This document shows positions 38,036 to 45,522 of a stretch of DNA of 45,522 nt, in pieces (the first letter of the stretch is position 1; the number at the start of each line of letters is the position of its first letter). The stretch comes from an uncultured Pseudomonadota bacterium. GTDB taxonomy: Bacteria > Pseudomonadota > Gammaproteobacteria > Steroidobacterales > Steroidobacteraceae. Position numbers and translations under genes: made by a program. The stretch lies in the NCBI GenBank assembly GCA_903839465.1, contig CAIMCI010000288.1:1-45522 (forward strand). The letters run 5' to 3'. The notes beneath the pieces were generated by a model. It had not been told where the DNA came from. It did no database searches and saw only the letters and a program-made list of their open reading frames with translations.

Positions 38036-39214
38036 ATGTTGTCGAGCGCCCGTCCATGGTTCGCGGCCGTCGCCCTGTTGCTGGCCTTCGCCGGCACGGC
38101 CGGCGAGAAGGCGCCGCGCGCTCGTGATCTCGGCGTGCCGTTCGACGGCACTCCCGGGCCGCTGAACGCGATCACGGACGTGGCCGGTGTCACCGTCGGT
38201 CACGTGACCCTGATCGAGGGCAGCGGCAAGCTGGTGGTCGGCAAGGGCCCGGTCCGGACCGGCGTGACGGCCGTGCTGCCCCGCGGCGCCGATTCCGTCG
38301 CCCGCAACGTCTTCGCCGGCTGGTACGCGCAGAACGGCAACGGCGAGATGACCGGCACGACCTGGGTCGAGGAGTCGGGGTCCCTCGAGGGGCCGGTCAT
38401 GATCACCAACACCCACAGCGTCGGCACCGTGCGCGACGCCGTCGTCCGCTGGCGCGTCGTGCACGGCGCGGCCGATCCCACCGGCGCGTGGTGGTCGCTG
38501 CCCGTCGTCGCCGAAACCTGGGACGGCTGGCTGAACGACATCAACGGCTTCCACGTCACGACCGAGCATGCCCTGCGGGCGCTGGACGAGGCCCGCTCGG
38601 GTGCCGTCACCGAAGGCAGCGTGGGTGGTGGTACGGGCATGATCTGCAACGGCTTCAAGGGCGGCATTGGTACGGCGTCCCGCCGCGTACCGCTGTTCGG
38701 CCGCACCTACACGGTTGGCGTGCTCGTGCAGTGCAACTACGGCACGCGCGAAAACCTGCGCATCGCCGGCATCCCGGTCGGTCGCGAGATTCCGGGCGAC
38801 ACGCCCTACGCGTGGATGCCGTCCGATCGCGCCGAAACGGGTTCCATTATCGTGGTGGTCGCCACCGACGTTCCACTCCTCCCGCACCAGCTGAAGCGCG
38901 TGGCGCGGCGCGTGCCGCTCGGCCTTGGCCGCAACGGCAGCATCTCCGGCAACGGCTCTGGCGATATCTTCATCGCCTTTTCCACGGCCAATGCCGATGA
39001 CGGGGAAGGCAAGGAGCTGGTACCCGCGCTGCGGGTACCGAACGACGCGCTGGATGAGGTCTTCGCCGCGACCGTCCAGTCCACCGAGGAGGCGATCGTC
39101 AACGCGATGGTCGCGGCGCGCGACATGACCGGCGTCGACGGCCACTTTGTGCCGGCGCTGCCGCACGATCGGCTGCGCGAGGTCCTGAAGGCGCACGCGC
39201 GCCTCGAGAAGTAG
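38036..39214 (+). CDS. P1-family (DmpA/BapA-like) self-processing peptidase, copy 2
   Basis: A 392-residue Ntn-type hydrolase that is closely similar along its length to copy 1 (21820-23034): both share RARDLGVPFDGTPGP, NGNGEMTGT, MVTNTHSVG or MITNTHSVG, LPVVAETWDG and FIAFSTANA. The probable self-cleavage site is Gly269-Ser270 in ETGSIIVVVATDVPLLP. A signal peptide (about residues 1-22) suggests a periplasmic location. AGGAG 8 bases before 38036 supports the start. It is divergent from the propeller/PHP hydrolase and convergent with the PhyH-type gene, 7 bp away. The two copies are not adjacent, so they are not a simple tandem duplication. Confidence 0.93.
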   Translation: MLSSARPWFAAVALLLAFAGTAGEKAPRARDLGVPFDGTPGPLNAITDVAGVTVGHVTLIEGSGKLVVGKGPVRTGVTAVLPRGADSVARNVFAGWYAQNGNGEMTGTTWVEESGSLEGPVMITNTHSVGTVRDAVVRWRVVHGAADPTGAWWSLPVVAETWDGWLNDINGFHVTTEHALRALDEARSGAVTEGSVGGGTGMICNGFKGGIGTASRRVPLFGRTYTVGVLVQCNYGTRENLRIAGIPVGREIPGDTPYAWMPSDRAETGSIIVVVATDVPLLPHQLKRVARRVPLGLGRNGSISGNGSGDIFIAFSTANADDGEGKELVPALRVPNDALDEVFAATVQSTEEAIVNAMVAARDMTGVDGHFVPALPHDRLREVLKAHARLEK

Positions 39215-39221
39215 GCGCCCG

Positions 39222-40064
39222 TCAGGCCCGCCAGAGCACCGGAAAGAACGGGTGGTCCATCGCGGCGCCCGGCGGCAGCTCGGCCGCGAGTCCCGGAAAG
39301 TCCGGTGACGTCTTCCACGGCCGGGGCGCGTGCCGGATATCGTCACCCAGCAGGCGTATCGACAGCACGCGGCGGCGGCCGCTGCCCGGCACCCCCGGGG
39401 CGCCGTGCAGCGTCAGCATGTGGAACAGCACCGCATCGCCGGGTTGAAGGTCCCAGCCGAGGACGCGGTAGCGATCGGGCTCGGCGGCCAGGTCCGGGAG
39501 CTCGGCCAGCTCACCCGGCTGGAACCACTTCGCCTGCGCGGTCATGAACGTGCGCGGCATGTACCACGGACCGAGATGGGAACCGGCGATGAGCTCCAGC
39601 GTCGCGGCGCGGCCGACCGGGTCGACCGGGATCCAGGCGCTGACGGTGTCGCGGCCCTCGATGTTGTAATACGGCTGATCCTGGTGCCAGGGCGTGCGCT
39701 GCGCGGTGCGCGGCTCCTTGACCAGCAGATGATCGTGGTAGAGCCGCACGGTCCGGCAGCCCATCAGCTCGCCGGCGGCTTGGGCGAGGCGCGAGGAGCG
39801 AACGAGTTCCTCGTACTCGGCGATGCGCTGCCAGTTGCAGAAGTCCTCGACGAAGACGCCGGGATCGCCCCTGGGGCTCGCCACCTGCGCGAGCGGCCCC
39901 GGCGCGGCGAGGTTCGCCTCGATGCCGCGTTCGATCAGCGCCACTTCCGCCGGCGTGAACAGCCCGCGCAGGCACACGGCACCGTCGCGCCGGAAGGCCT
40001 CGCGATCGGCGCTCGTCGTCACGGCCTCGGTTCCGTGGGTCCATGGCGGGGCGGGCGTGTCCAT
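39222..40064 (-). CDS. phytanoyl-CoA dioxygenase (PhyH) family oxygenase
   Basis: A 280-residue Fe(II)/2-oxoglutarate oxygenase. The iron ligands are His127-x-Asp129 (TPWHQDQPYYN) and His220 (LTLHGAPG), and Arg237 in LSIRLLG is a candidate 2-oxoglutarate ligand. The N-terminal GAVCLRGLFTPAEV helix-strand is usual for the family. ATG at 40064 was chosen over an upstream extension that lacks the family start. Family members hydroxylate phytanoyl-CoA, ectoine, quorum-sensing quinolones and other small molecules. It is divergent from a Rieske oxygenase, across 158 bp, which suggests joint regulation of two oxygenases. Confidence 0.9.
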   Translation of the reverse strand: MDTPAPPWTHGTEAVTTSADREAFRRDGAVCLRGLFTPAEVALIERGIEANLAAPGPLAQVASPRGDPGVFVEDFCNWQRIAEYEELVRSSRLAQAAGELMGCRTVRLYHDHLLVKEPRTAQRTPWHQDQPYYNIEGRDTVSAWIPVDPVGRAATLELIAGSHLGPWYMPRTFMTAQAKWFQPGELAELPDLAAEPDRYRVLGWDLQPGDAVLFHMLTLHGAPGVPGSGRRRVLSIRLLGDDIRHAPRPWKTSPDFPGLAAELPPGAAMDHPFFPVLWRA

Positions 40065-40222
40065 CGTGGCGGCGCGTCCGTGGCGGTACTGATCTTCCCG
40101 GACGATAGCGCATTCGTGATCGTGCTGCGACGCACCAGGGCGGCAATTGACTTCGCCCGGACGGCGATTCATCGTCCCCGGAGTTCGCCCGAAAGCCGCA
40201 CAATCAGGACCGAGGTTTGCCG

Positions 40223-41413
40223 ATGAACGCCGCCGTCACGAGCCCGCTCGCCACCGACCACAACGGACTCACCCAGCTGGTCGCTTCGCTGCCGAGCAGG
40301 AACTACTACGATCCCGCGCACTATGCGCTCGAGCTCGACCGGGTCTGGTACCGCAACTGGCTGTACGCCTGCCGGGCCTCCGAGCTTGCGGCGCCGCGCG
40401 CCTTTCGCACCGTCGAGATCGGCACCCAGCGGGTGGTGATCGTCAGGGGCGATGACGGCGAGCTGCGGGCCTTCCACAACACCTGCCGGCACCGTGGTGC
40501 GGCCCTTTGCACCGAGTCGCACGGCACGCTGTCCGGCCCCGGAATCACCTGTCCGTATCACGCCTGGTCGTACAACCTGCGTGGCGAGCTCGTCCGTGCC
40601 ACCTCAAAGCACCTGCCGGAGGGTTTCAACAAGAGCGCGCTGTCGCTCTACCCGGTGTCGCTGCGCGAGTGGGACGGGTTCGTGTTCGTCTGCCTCGCCC
40701 GCGACCCGCCGCCCTTCGAACGCAGCTTCATCGACGGTTCGGTGAGCAGGCTCGATGCCTGGCCGATGAACGAGCTCGTGGTGGCGCATTCGTTTTCGAA
40801 GGCGATGCGCTGCAACTGGAAGGTGTTCTGGGAGAACTATAACGAGTGCCTGCACTGTCCGGTCGTGCACCCGTCCCTGTCCCGCCTGGTGCCGATCTTC
40901 GCGCGCGCGCTGATGGACGAGCGCGACGACCCGGACTGGGAGCGCAACCGGGCCTCCGCCGACCCGCAGTTCGGGACCGCCCGGTTCCGCGGCGGCCTGC
41001 GCGAAGGGGCCGTGACCTGGAGCCGTGACGGTCAGTCGCACGTCGAGGGTTTCAGGGGGCTTCCTGAGGCTGAACGTGCGGCGGGCCACGTCTACATCAC
41101 GATCCTGCCGACGATGTTCATCGCCGCCCACATGGATTACGTCCGCACCGTACGCCTGCGGCCGCTGGGCCCCGAGGAGACCGAGCTTCAGGTCGAGTTC
41201 CTGACTACCCCGGAGATCCTCGGCGATCCGCGTTTCGACCTGCCGGGCATCATCGAATTCACGAGCGAGGTGATGCTCGAGGACGCCGCGGTCGCCGAAC
41301 TCAACCAGCAGGGACTGCGCTCGATTGCCCACGCCGAGGGCGTGCTGATGCCCGAGGAGTACGCCGTCTACACGTTCCAGCGCTGGGTAACGGACGAACT
41401 CGCGCGCGGCTAG
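40223..41413 (+). CDS. Rieske non-haem iron oxygenase alpha subunit 3
   Basis: A 396-residue oxygenase alpha subunit. Rieske ligands are Cys88-x-His90 (CRHRG) and Cys110-x2-His113 (CPYHAW). The catalytic segment ENYNECLHCPVVHPSL gives His211 and His216 as the mononuclear iron pair. This ENYxExxHCPxxHP form is reminiscent of glycine-betaine and stachydrine demethylating oxygenases rather than classical arene dioxygenases, so N-demethylation of a quaternary amine is possible. ATG at 40223 is chosen; a TTG 6 bases earlier is weaker. It is divergent from the PhyH-type oxygenase and overlaps the convergent TRIC-like gene by 4 bp (CTAG). No ferredoxin or reductase gene accompanies it. Confidence 0.93.
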   Translation: MNAAVTSPLATDHNGLTQLVASLPSRNYYDPAHYALELDRVWYRNWLYACRASELAAPRAFRTVEIGTQRVVIVRGDDGELRAFHNTCRHRGAALCTESHGTLSGPGITCPYHAWSYNLRGELVRATSKHLPEGFNKSALSLYPVSLREWDGFVFVCLARDPPPFERSFIDGSVSRLDAWPMNELVVAHSFSKAMRCNWKVFWENYNECLHCPVVHPSLSRLVPIFARALMDERDDPDWERNRASADPQFGTARFRGGLREGAVTWSRDGQSHVEGFRGLPEAERAAGHVYITILPTMFIAAHMDYVRTVRLRPLGPEETELQVEFLTTPEILGDPRFDLPGIIEFTSEVMLEDAAVAELNQQGLRSIAHAEGVLMPEEYAVYTFQRWVTDELARG

Positions 41414-42051
41414 TCGCGACGCGGACCGCCGCTGCCGGGCGGATCGTCGGAGTAGCGGAAGGTCGGCACCTGCCAGCGGTAGCGTATCGCCAGCATCCGG
41501 CAGGCAAGGCCGACCGTCGCCGCGCCGAGCGTGACGGCACTGGCGCCTGGATAGAGGTGGCGCCCGACCACGTAGATCGTGCCGGTCAGGATCGACACGG
41601 CAGCGTAAAGCTCGCTGCGGAAAATGAGCGGGATCTCGTTGCACAGCACGTCCCGGAGCACGCCGCCGAAGCAGCCGGTGATGAGTCCCGCGACAACGCT
41701 GATCGTTGGCGTCGCGCCGCCCAGGAGCGCGCTCTCGCAGCCGCTGATCGTAAAGAGCACGAGACCCACCGCATCGATCCACAGGAACAGCTCGGCCATG
41801 CGCTTGACGACGTGGCTGAGGAACGTGGTCGCGAGCGCCGCGCCCGCGGTCAGGCCGAGAAGGTAGGGCTCGCGGACCCAGGACAGCGGGTAGTGGCCTA
41901 GCAGCACGTCGCGCAGCGAGCCGCCGCCGAGGGCGGCGACGAACCCGAGCGTGCAGACGCCGACCCAGTCCATGTTGCGCCGACCGGCGGCGAGCGCGGC
42001 GGTTATCGCCTGGGCGGCGAGGGCGATCAGCGACAGGACCTGGACGAGCAT
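41410..42051 (-). CDS. TRIC/UPF0126-family membrane channel-like protein
   Basis: A 213-residue inner-membrane protein with about seven hydrophobic segments. The two internal repeats carry the family signature: ALGGGSLRDVLLGHYPL (first) and GCFGGVLRDVLCNEIPL (second). Bacterial homologues (YadS/YicG type) are trimeric cation-channel-like proteins; some have been linked to glycine or other small solute transport, so the physiological role here is open. It follows the agmatinase-like gene on the same strand with a 31-bp gap and is probably cotranscribed. Its stop overlaps that of the Rieske oxygenase. Confidence 0.93.
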   Translation of the reverse strand: MLVQVLSLIALAAQAITAALAAGRRNMDWVGVCTLGFVAALGGGSLRDVLLGHYPLSWVREPYLLGLTAGAALATTFLSHVVKRMAELFLWIDAVGLVLFTISGCESALLGGATPTISVVAGLITGCFGGVLRDVLCNEIPLIFRSELYAAVSILTGTIYVVGRHLYPGASAVTLGAATVGLACRMLAIRYRWQVPTFRYSDDPPGSGGPRRD

Positions 42052-42082
42052 GGAGGTAAGGCGCCGCGGCGGTCGCGACGAC

Positions 42083-43036
42083 TCAGCCGCCGCGCGCGAG
42101 CCGCGCTGCCTGTCCGCTGATATAGGTCCAGACCAGGGTCGACGCCGCGTTGCTCGTCAGCTCCGCATGGTCGAAGGGCGGGGACACCTCGCAGAGGTCC
42201 ATGCCGATGAACGGGAGGTCGCTCCAGCCTTCGAGCAACGTCAGCGCCTGGCCCGTGCTCAGGCCCGCCGGCTCCGGCGTCCCGGTGCCCGGTGCGTACG
42301 CGGGATCGAGGCTGTCGATATCGAAGGAGAGGTAGACCGGCGGCGCGCCGGCGGCGGCGACGCGGGCCCGAAAGCCGTCCATCACGCCCTTAAGCTCGGT
42401 CGCGTTGTCCAGCCCGCGCAGCGCATGGGCGGTGTGGATCAGGCCGCCCTTGTTGGCGATGTAGCGGCGGACGTCCGGAGCGCCGGCGGAGCGGATGCCG
42501 ACCTGGACGGTCAGCGTCGGGTCGACCAGCCCTTCCTCGACCGCCTCGTAGACCCAGGTGCCGTGGCCGGTCGGCTCGCCGGCGTGGTCGGGCCAGGTGT
42601 CGCAGTGCGCGTCGAAATGGACGAGGGCGAGCGGACGGCCCACCTCGTCGCGGTAGGCCCGCAGCAGCGGCAGCGTGATGGAGTGGTCGCCGCCGAGCCA
42701 GACCATGTGGTGGCGGCAGACGAGCTCGCGGGCGAGCGGCATCAGCGCCTCGCGCATCCGCTCGATCGAGGTGTTGGGCAGGGGAAGGTCACCGAGGTCG
42801 GCGATAAGCTCGGACGGGGACAGGTCAAACACCGGGTGTCCGGCATCGCACAGCATGTGGCTGGCGCGGCGGATCTGGTACGGTCCGAAGCGCGCCCCCG
42901 GCCGGTTGGTCGTCGAGCCGTCCCACGGGATGCCGGCGACCACGAACCGCGCGCCGGGACGCGCCTCCAGGCTCGGCGCGTTCAGGAACCCGCCGTGGGT
43001 GGTCGACGTCAGGTAGGCGAAAAGATGATCCGACAT
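42083..43036 (-). CDS. agmatinase/arginase-family ureohydrolase
   Basis: A 317-residue binuclear manganese ureohydrolase, which hydrolyses a guanidino group to urea. All metal-binding segments are present: GGDHS (His118), DAHCD (Asp142, His144, Asp146) and SFDIDSLDPAYAPGTGTPE (Asp239, Asp241). The length and motif spacing fit the agmatinase branch; guanidinobutyrase or guanidinopropionase activities cannot be excluded. GGAG 7 bases before 43036 supports the start. It is upstream of and likely cotranscribed with the TRIC-like gene, and divergent from the S1/P1 nuclease by only 54 bp. Confidence 0.93.
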   Translation of the reverse strand: MSDHLFAYLTSTTHGGFLNAPSLEARPGARFVVAGIPWDGSTTNRPGARFGPYQIRRASHMLCDAGHPVFDLSPSELIADLGDLPLPNTSIERMREALMPLARELVCRHHMVWLGGDHSITLPLLRAYRDEVGRPLALVHFDAHCDTWPDHAGEPTGHGTWVYEAVEEGLVDPTLTVQVGIRSAGAPDVRRYIANKGGLIHTAHALRGLDNATELKGVMDGFRARVAAAGAPPVYLSFDIDSLDPAYAPGTGTPEPAGLSTGQALTLLEGWSDLPFIGMDLCEVSPPFDHAELTSNAASTLVWTYISGQAARLARGG

Positions 43037-43090
43037 GGCAATCTCCGGCGACGAGGCCCGCAGTCTAGCCAGCGCCCGGCGATCCTACCA

Positions 43091-43927
43091 ATGGCGGCAA
43101 GCCGCGCGCTGCGGGTCCTCGTGCTGCTGCTGCCCGCGACGACCCACGCCTTCGGCGCGCAGGGCCACCGCGTGACCGGCGAGGTGGCGGCGCGACTGCT
43201 GCCCGCGGCGATCCTGGACGAGGTCGAGGGTCTCACCGGCAGCCGCGATCTCGCCGCGCTCGCCAACGTGGCGGATACCGACCGGGCGGCCCTCGCCGGG
43301 CGGTATCCCGCCTCGTCGCGCTGGCACTACGATGACCGGCTGGTTTGCCATCCGGATCTCCCGTTCGCCGATTACTGCCCGGCCGGCAACTGCGCCTCGG
43401 CTGCGATCGGCCGCTTCAGCGGGATCCTCGCCGACCGCGCGAGACCGGTCGCCGAGCGGCGCGATGCGCTGCTCTTCCTCGTCCACATCGTCGGCGACAT
43501 CCATCAGCCGCTGCATGCCGCCGACAACAACGACCGCGGCGGCAATGCCGTGCGGGTCGTCTGGCCGGGCGTTCACCCGCAGTCGCTGCACGCGGCGTGG
43601 GACGTGGAATTCGTCCGCCTCGCGCTCGACGGGCGCACGCCCGCCGAGGCGGCGGCCGGCTGGCTCGAGCGGTACCGGCCGGACCTCGCCGCCTGGCAGC
43701 AGGGCTCGGTGGACAGCTGGATGGCCGAGTCCTACGCACGCGCCGTCGACAGTGCCTACCGACCGCTGCCGGAGTGGCAGTGTGACGTGGCAGCCGCTGG
43801 CGTCGTGTCGTTATCCCCGGCGTATGTCAGCCGGGCGACCGACCTTGCCCCGCGGCTGCTGACCGAGGCCGGGGCGCGGATCGCCCGGGTGCTCATCGAC
43901 GCGCTCGGTGGTGCGGCGCACCGCTGA
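43091..43927 (+). CDS. S1/P1-type nuclease, exported
   Basis: A 278-residue zinc-dependent single-strand nuclease/3'-nucleotidase of the S1/P1 family. The signal peptide is short (residues 1-20, ending THA). The mature protein would start FGAQGHRV, with Phe in place of the Trp that usually begins S1/P1 enzymes and whose backbone binds zinc. The other zinc-ligand segments are present: GHRVTG (His26), NVADTDRA, RWHYDD, HIVGDIHQPLH, DNNDRGGN and HAAWD. The enzyme would salvage nucleotides from periplasmic nucleic acid. No good ribosome binding site precedes the ATG. A hairpin follows the stop. Confidence 0.92.
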   Translation: MAASRALRVLVLLLPATTHAFGAQGHRVTGEVAARLLPAAILDEVEGLTGSRDLAALANVADTDRAALAGRYPASSRWHYDDRLVCHPDLPFADYCPAGNCASAAIGRFSGILADRARPVAERRDALLFLVHIVGDIHQPLHAADNNDRGGNAVRVVWPGVHPQSLHAAWDVEFVRLALDGRTPAEAAAGWLERYRPDLAAWQQGSVDSWMAESYARAVDSAYRPLPEWQCDVAAAGVVSLSPAYVSRATDLAPRLLTEAGARIARVLIDALGGAAHR

Positions 43928-43947
43928 GGCGCAGACGCCACGCCGCG

Positions 43948-43972
43948 CGCGCCAGTCCGGGGCGCTGGCGCG
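43948..43972 (+). terminator. hairpin after the S1/P1 nuclease
   Basis: CGCGCCAG (43948-43955) and CTGGCGCG (43965-43972) form an 8-bp stem with a 9-base loop about 20 bp after the stop codon. A seven-base A run at 43998-44004 is too far away to form a classic terminator, so this is a modest call. Confidence 0.35.
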
Positions 43973-44045
43973 GCGCACGGCCCGCGAATCGGACGGCAAA
44001 AAAAGCCGGCGGGTTATGGTGACCCAACGGGAATTCAGGTAGTTT

Positions 44046-44079
44046 TACACGCGGTGCACAAATCCGGTTGTTGCGTGTA
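44046..44079. promoter_or_regulatory. inverted repeat upstream of the TonB-dependent receptor
   Basis: TACACGC (44046-44052) and GCGTGTA (44073-44079) form perfect 7-bp arms around a 20-base spacer that contains GTGCAC (44054-44059). It lies about 130-165 bp before the receptor start in a 284-bp gap that otherwise shows no gene and no clear sigma70 promoter. It may bind the regulator of the receptor; a distant hairpin is the alternative. Confidence 0.4.
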
Positions 44080-44211
44080 GCCAACGATTGTGCGCGGCTT
44101 GCCCGGGTTGGCGGGCCACGCACCTGACGATGCCGTGAGGGCGCCCTGCCGGGCGGCTTCGTCCACCGAACGTCCTTCAGGTTTTTCGCTCAGAGACGGG
44201 GGAGCTCATTC

Positions 44212-45522
44212 ATGTCACGAGATTTGCGACGGCTGGCAGCGTGCGTCACGGGCGCGCTCATGCAGGTATCGATTTCGACGGCGGCCTATTCGGCCGAGAC
44301 GGTCCCCGCGCCGAGCGCCGGGCTCGAAGAAATCGTTGTGACGGCGACGCGCCGCGAGGAACGCCTGCAGGACGTGCCGGTCAGCGTCACGGCGTTCACG
44401 CAGGAGAAGCTCGATGCCCAGGGAATTCGCAGCATCGACGACGTGACCCGGACATCGCCGGGCGTGGCGTTTTTGCGCAACGGGACCGGCTCGTCCGCAA
44501 ATTACAACGATGAATCGTCGGACATCAATATCCGCGGCATCGACTCGAGCGCGGGCGCCTCTACGACCGGCATTTACATCAACGACACGCCCATCCAGAG
44601 TCGGCATATCGGCTTCGGTGCCGTCAACGCCTTTCCGGCGTTATTCGATCTTGATCGCGTCGAAGTGCTGCGCGGGCCCCAGGGCACGCTGTTCGGCGCC
44701 GGTGCCGAAGGCGGCGTCGTGCGCTTCCTCACGCCGTCGCCCAGCCTCACCAAGGATTCGGGCTACGTCCGCTCCGAACTCGCGTCGACGAAGAAGGGCG
44801 ACCCCAGCTATGAGCTTGGCGCCGCCATTGGCGGCGTCCTGATCGACAACGTGCTCGGATTCCGCGTCAGTGCCTCGTATCGCCGTGACGGTGGCTGGGT
44901 CGATCGCGTCGGCTATTCGCGCGCCACCACCGATCCGACCGATGGCCTCACCCCGCCGGTCTACACGGAAGACAAGTACGCCCGTGCCAACTGGCAGCAA
45001 ACGACGTCGGTTCGCGCCGAGCTCAAGTGGCAGGCGACCGACACCCTGTCGATCAGTCCGTCGTTCTATTACCAGGAACTCCATATCAACGACACGGCCA
45101 TCTACTGGCCGGCGTTGTCGGACCCGAGCAGCGGCGTATTCCGCAACGGCAATCATCGCGCCAACCCGAGCACCGATCCGTTCTGGATTGCAAACATCAA
45201 GGCGGAATGGGATGCGGGCGTCGGCCAGCTGACCTCCAACACGTCGTACTATTCCAGAGATCAGCATTCGACGTCGGACTACACCCAGTACCTGCGGGCC
45301 TCCTTCATCAATCTGAACTCCTACCCGAGCAATCCGTCGATTCCGGGCGGCTATGCGCCGTTCGAGGATTCGCAGAGCAATTTCTACCAGGAGTTCCGTC
45401 TGGCCTCGAAGGACGTGACCTCGCGCCTGCAGTGGAACGTCGGTCTGTTCTACTCCCACATGCGCGAGAACGTGGCCGAAGACATTGTTGATCCGACCAT
45501 CGATGCGGAGTACACCGCGGCA
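44212..45522 (+). CDS. TonB-dependent outer-membrane receptor, 3' partial
   Basis: The first 437 residues of an outer-membrane beta-barrel transporter; the gene runs off the right edge. A signal peptide (about residues 1-30, ending AAYSAE) is followed by the plug domain: EEIVVTATRREERLQDVPV at its start, INIRGIDSSAGASTTGIYIND, and the conserved DRVEVLRGPQGTLFG about residue 150. Barrel strands then begin (alternating segments such as FRVSASYRRDGGW and LSISPSFYYQE). The family imports siderophores, vitamin B12, sugars or other large or hydrophobic substrates. GGGGGAG 8-9 bases before 44212 fixes the start. Receptors of this IVVTATRREE type are abundant in catabolic Gram-negative bacteria, so substrate uptake is possible, but its link to the oxygenase cluster 25 kb away is unproved. 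Confidence 0.94.
   Translation, partial: MSRDLRRLAACVTGALMQVSISTAAYSAETVPAPSAGLEEIVVTATRREERLQDVPVSVTAFTQEKLDAQGIRSIDDVTRTSPGVAFLRNGTGSSANYNDESSDINIRGIDSSAGASTTGIYINDTPIQSRHIGFGAVNAFPALFDLDRVEVLRGPQGTLFGAGAEGGVVRFLTPSPSLTKDSGYVRSELASTKKGDPSYELGAAIGGVLIDNVLGFRVSASYRRDGGWVDRVGYSRATTDPTDGLTPPVYTEDKYARANWQQTTSVRAELKWQATDTLSISPSFYYQELHINDTAIYWPALSDPSSGVFRNGNHRANPSTDPFWIANIKAEWDAGVGQLTSNTSYYSRDQHSTSDYTQYLRASFINLNSYPSNPSIPGGYAPFEDSQSNFYQEFRLASKDVTSRLQWNVGLFYSHMRENVAEDIVDPTIDAEYTAA

Noticed and set aside
1-45522. Prophage, integrative element, toxin-antitoxin, CRISPR or defence system.
   Set aside because: No integrase, transposase, recombinase, phage structural gene, array of spaced repeats or tRNA attachment site was seen, and codon use looks even across the window.
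1-45522. A local transcription regulator for the catabolic cluster.
   Set aside because: None of the genes shows a helix-turn-helix pattern of the TetR, LysR, IclR, GntR, LacI or MarR type; the regulator must lie outside the window.

Overview
This window is GC-rich bacterial chromosome with short intergenic gaps and no phage, IS element, tRNA, rRNA or CRISPR array that I can see. An outer-membrane TonB-dependent receptor, a periplasmic c-type cytochrome/PQQ enzyme, a Tat-exported asparaginase, a cytochrome b561 and a YihG-like acyltransferase point to a Gram-negative aerobe. I think a proteobacterium is likely, perhaps a catabolically versatile gammaproteobacterium, but the lineage is an inference. 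41 conventional genes are called; the first (2-oxo-acid dehydrogenase E2) and the last (TonB-dependent receptor) are cut by the window edges. A possible 15-codon leader ORF is listed separately.

Region 1 (about 1.1-19.4 kb) is a catabolic gene cluster working on CoA thioesters with oxygenases: an acyl-CoA ligase flanked by two ABM-fold proteins, a Rieske ferredoxin, an acyl-CoA dehydrogenase, a family III CoA-transferase, a GST-like protein, two Rieske oxygenase alpha subunits, an HMG-CoA-synthase-like protein fused to a DUF35 domain followed by a thiolase, two SDRs, a carboxymuconolactone-decarboxylase-like protein, a cytochrome c-PQQ dehydrogenase, two paralogous VOC proteins and an enoyl-CoA hydratase/isomerase. 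The set reads as CoA activation, ring or side-chain oxygenation, beta-oxidation-like steps and C-C bond cleavage of an unidentified hydrophobic, possibly alicyclic, aromatic, terpenoid or steroid-like substrate. Three 18-bp near-palindromes (half-site AAACAGTCA) sit in its promoters, two of them in divergent intergenic regions, so much of the cluster appears to be one regulon. No regulator gene is present in the window.

Region 2 (about 19.4-28.0 kb) is mixed: a YtcJ-like exported amidohydrolase, a P1-family (DmpA-like) peptidase, an EamA transporter, a quinone-oxidoreductase-like MDR enzyme, an AtaL-like SRPBCC protein, a small membrane protein, a LigB/DODA dioxygenase and an acyltransferase.

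Region 3 (about 28.0-45.5 kb) carries a gamma-butyrobetaine-hydroxylase-like oxygenase, a stand-alone hydantoinase/oxoprolinase, a Tat-exported glycosylasparaginase followed by a PGDYG protein, a VOC protein, cytochrome b561, an unrecognised protein, a large exported TolB-propeller/PHP hydrolase, a second P1 peptidase, a PhyH-type oxygenase divergent from a third Rieske oxygenase, a TRIC/UPF0126 membrane protein, an agmatinase-like ureohydrolase, an S1/P1 nuclease and the start of a TonB-dependent receptor.

The most interesting features are the shared operator family, the HMGCS-like/DUF35 fusion that lacks the expected catalytic residues next to a thiolase, and an acyl-CoA ligase with a histone-H1-like basic tail.
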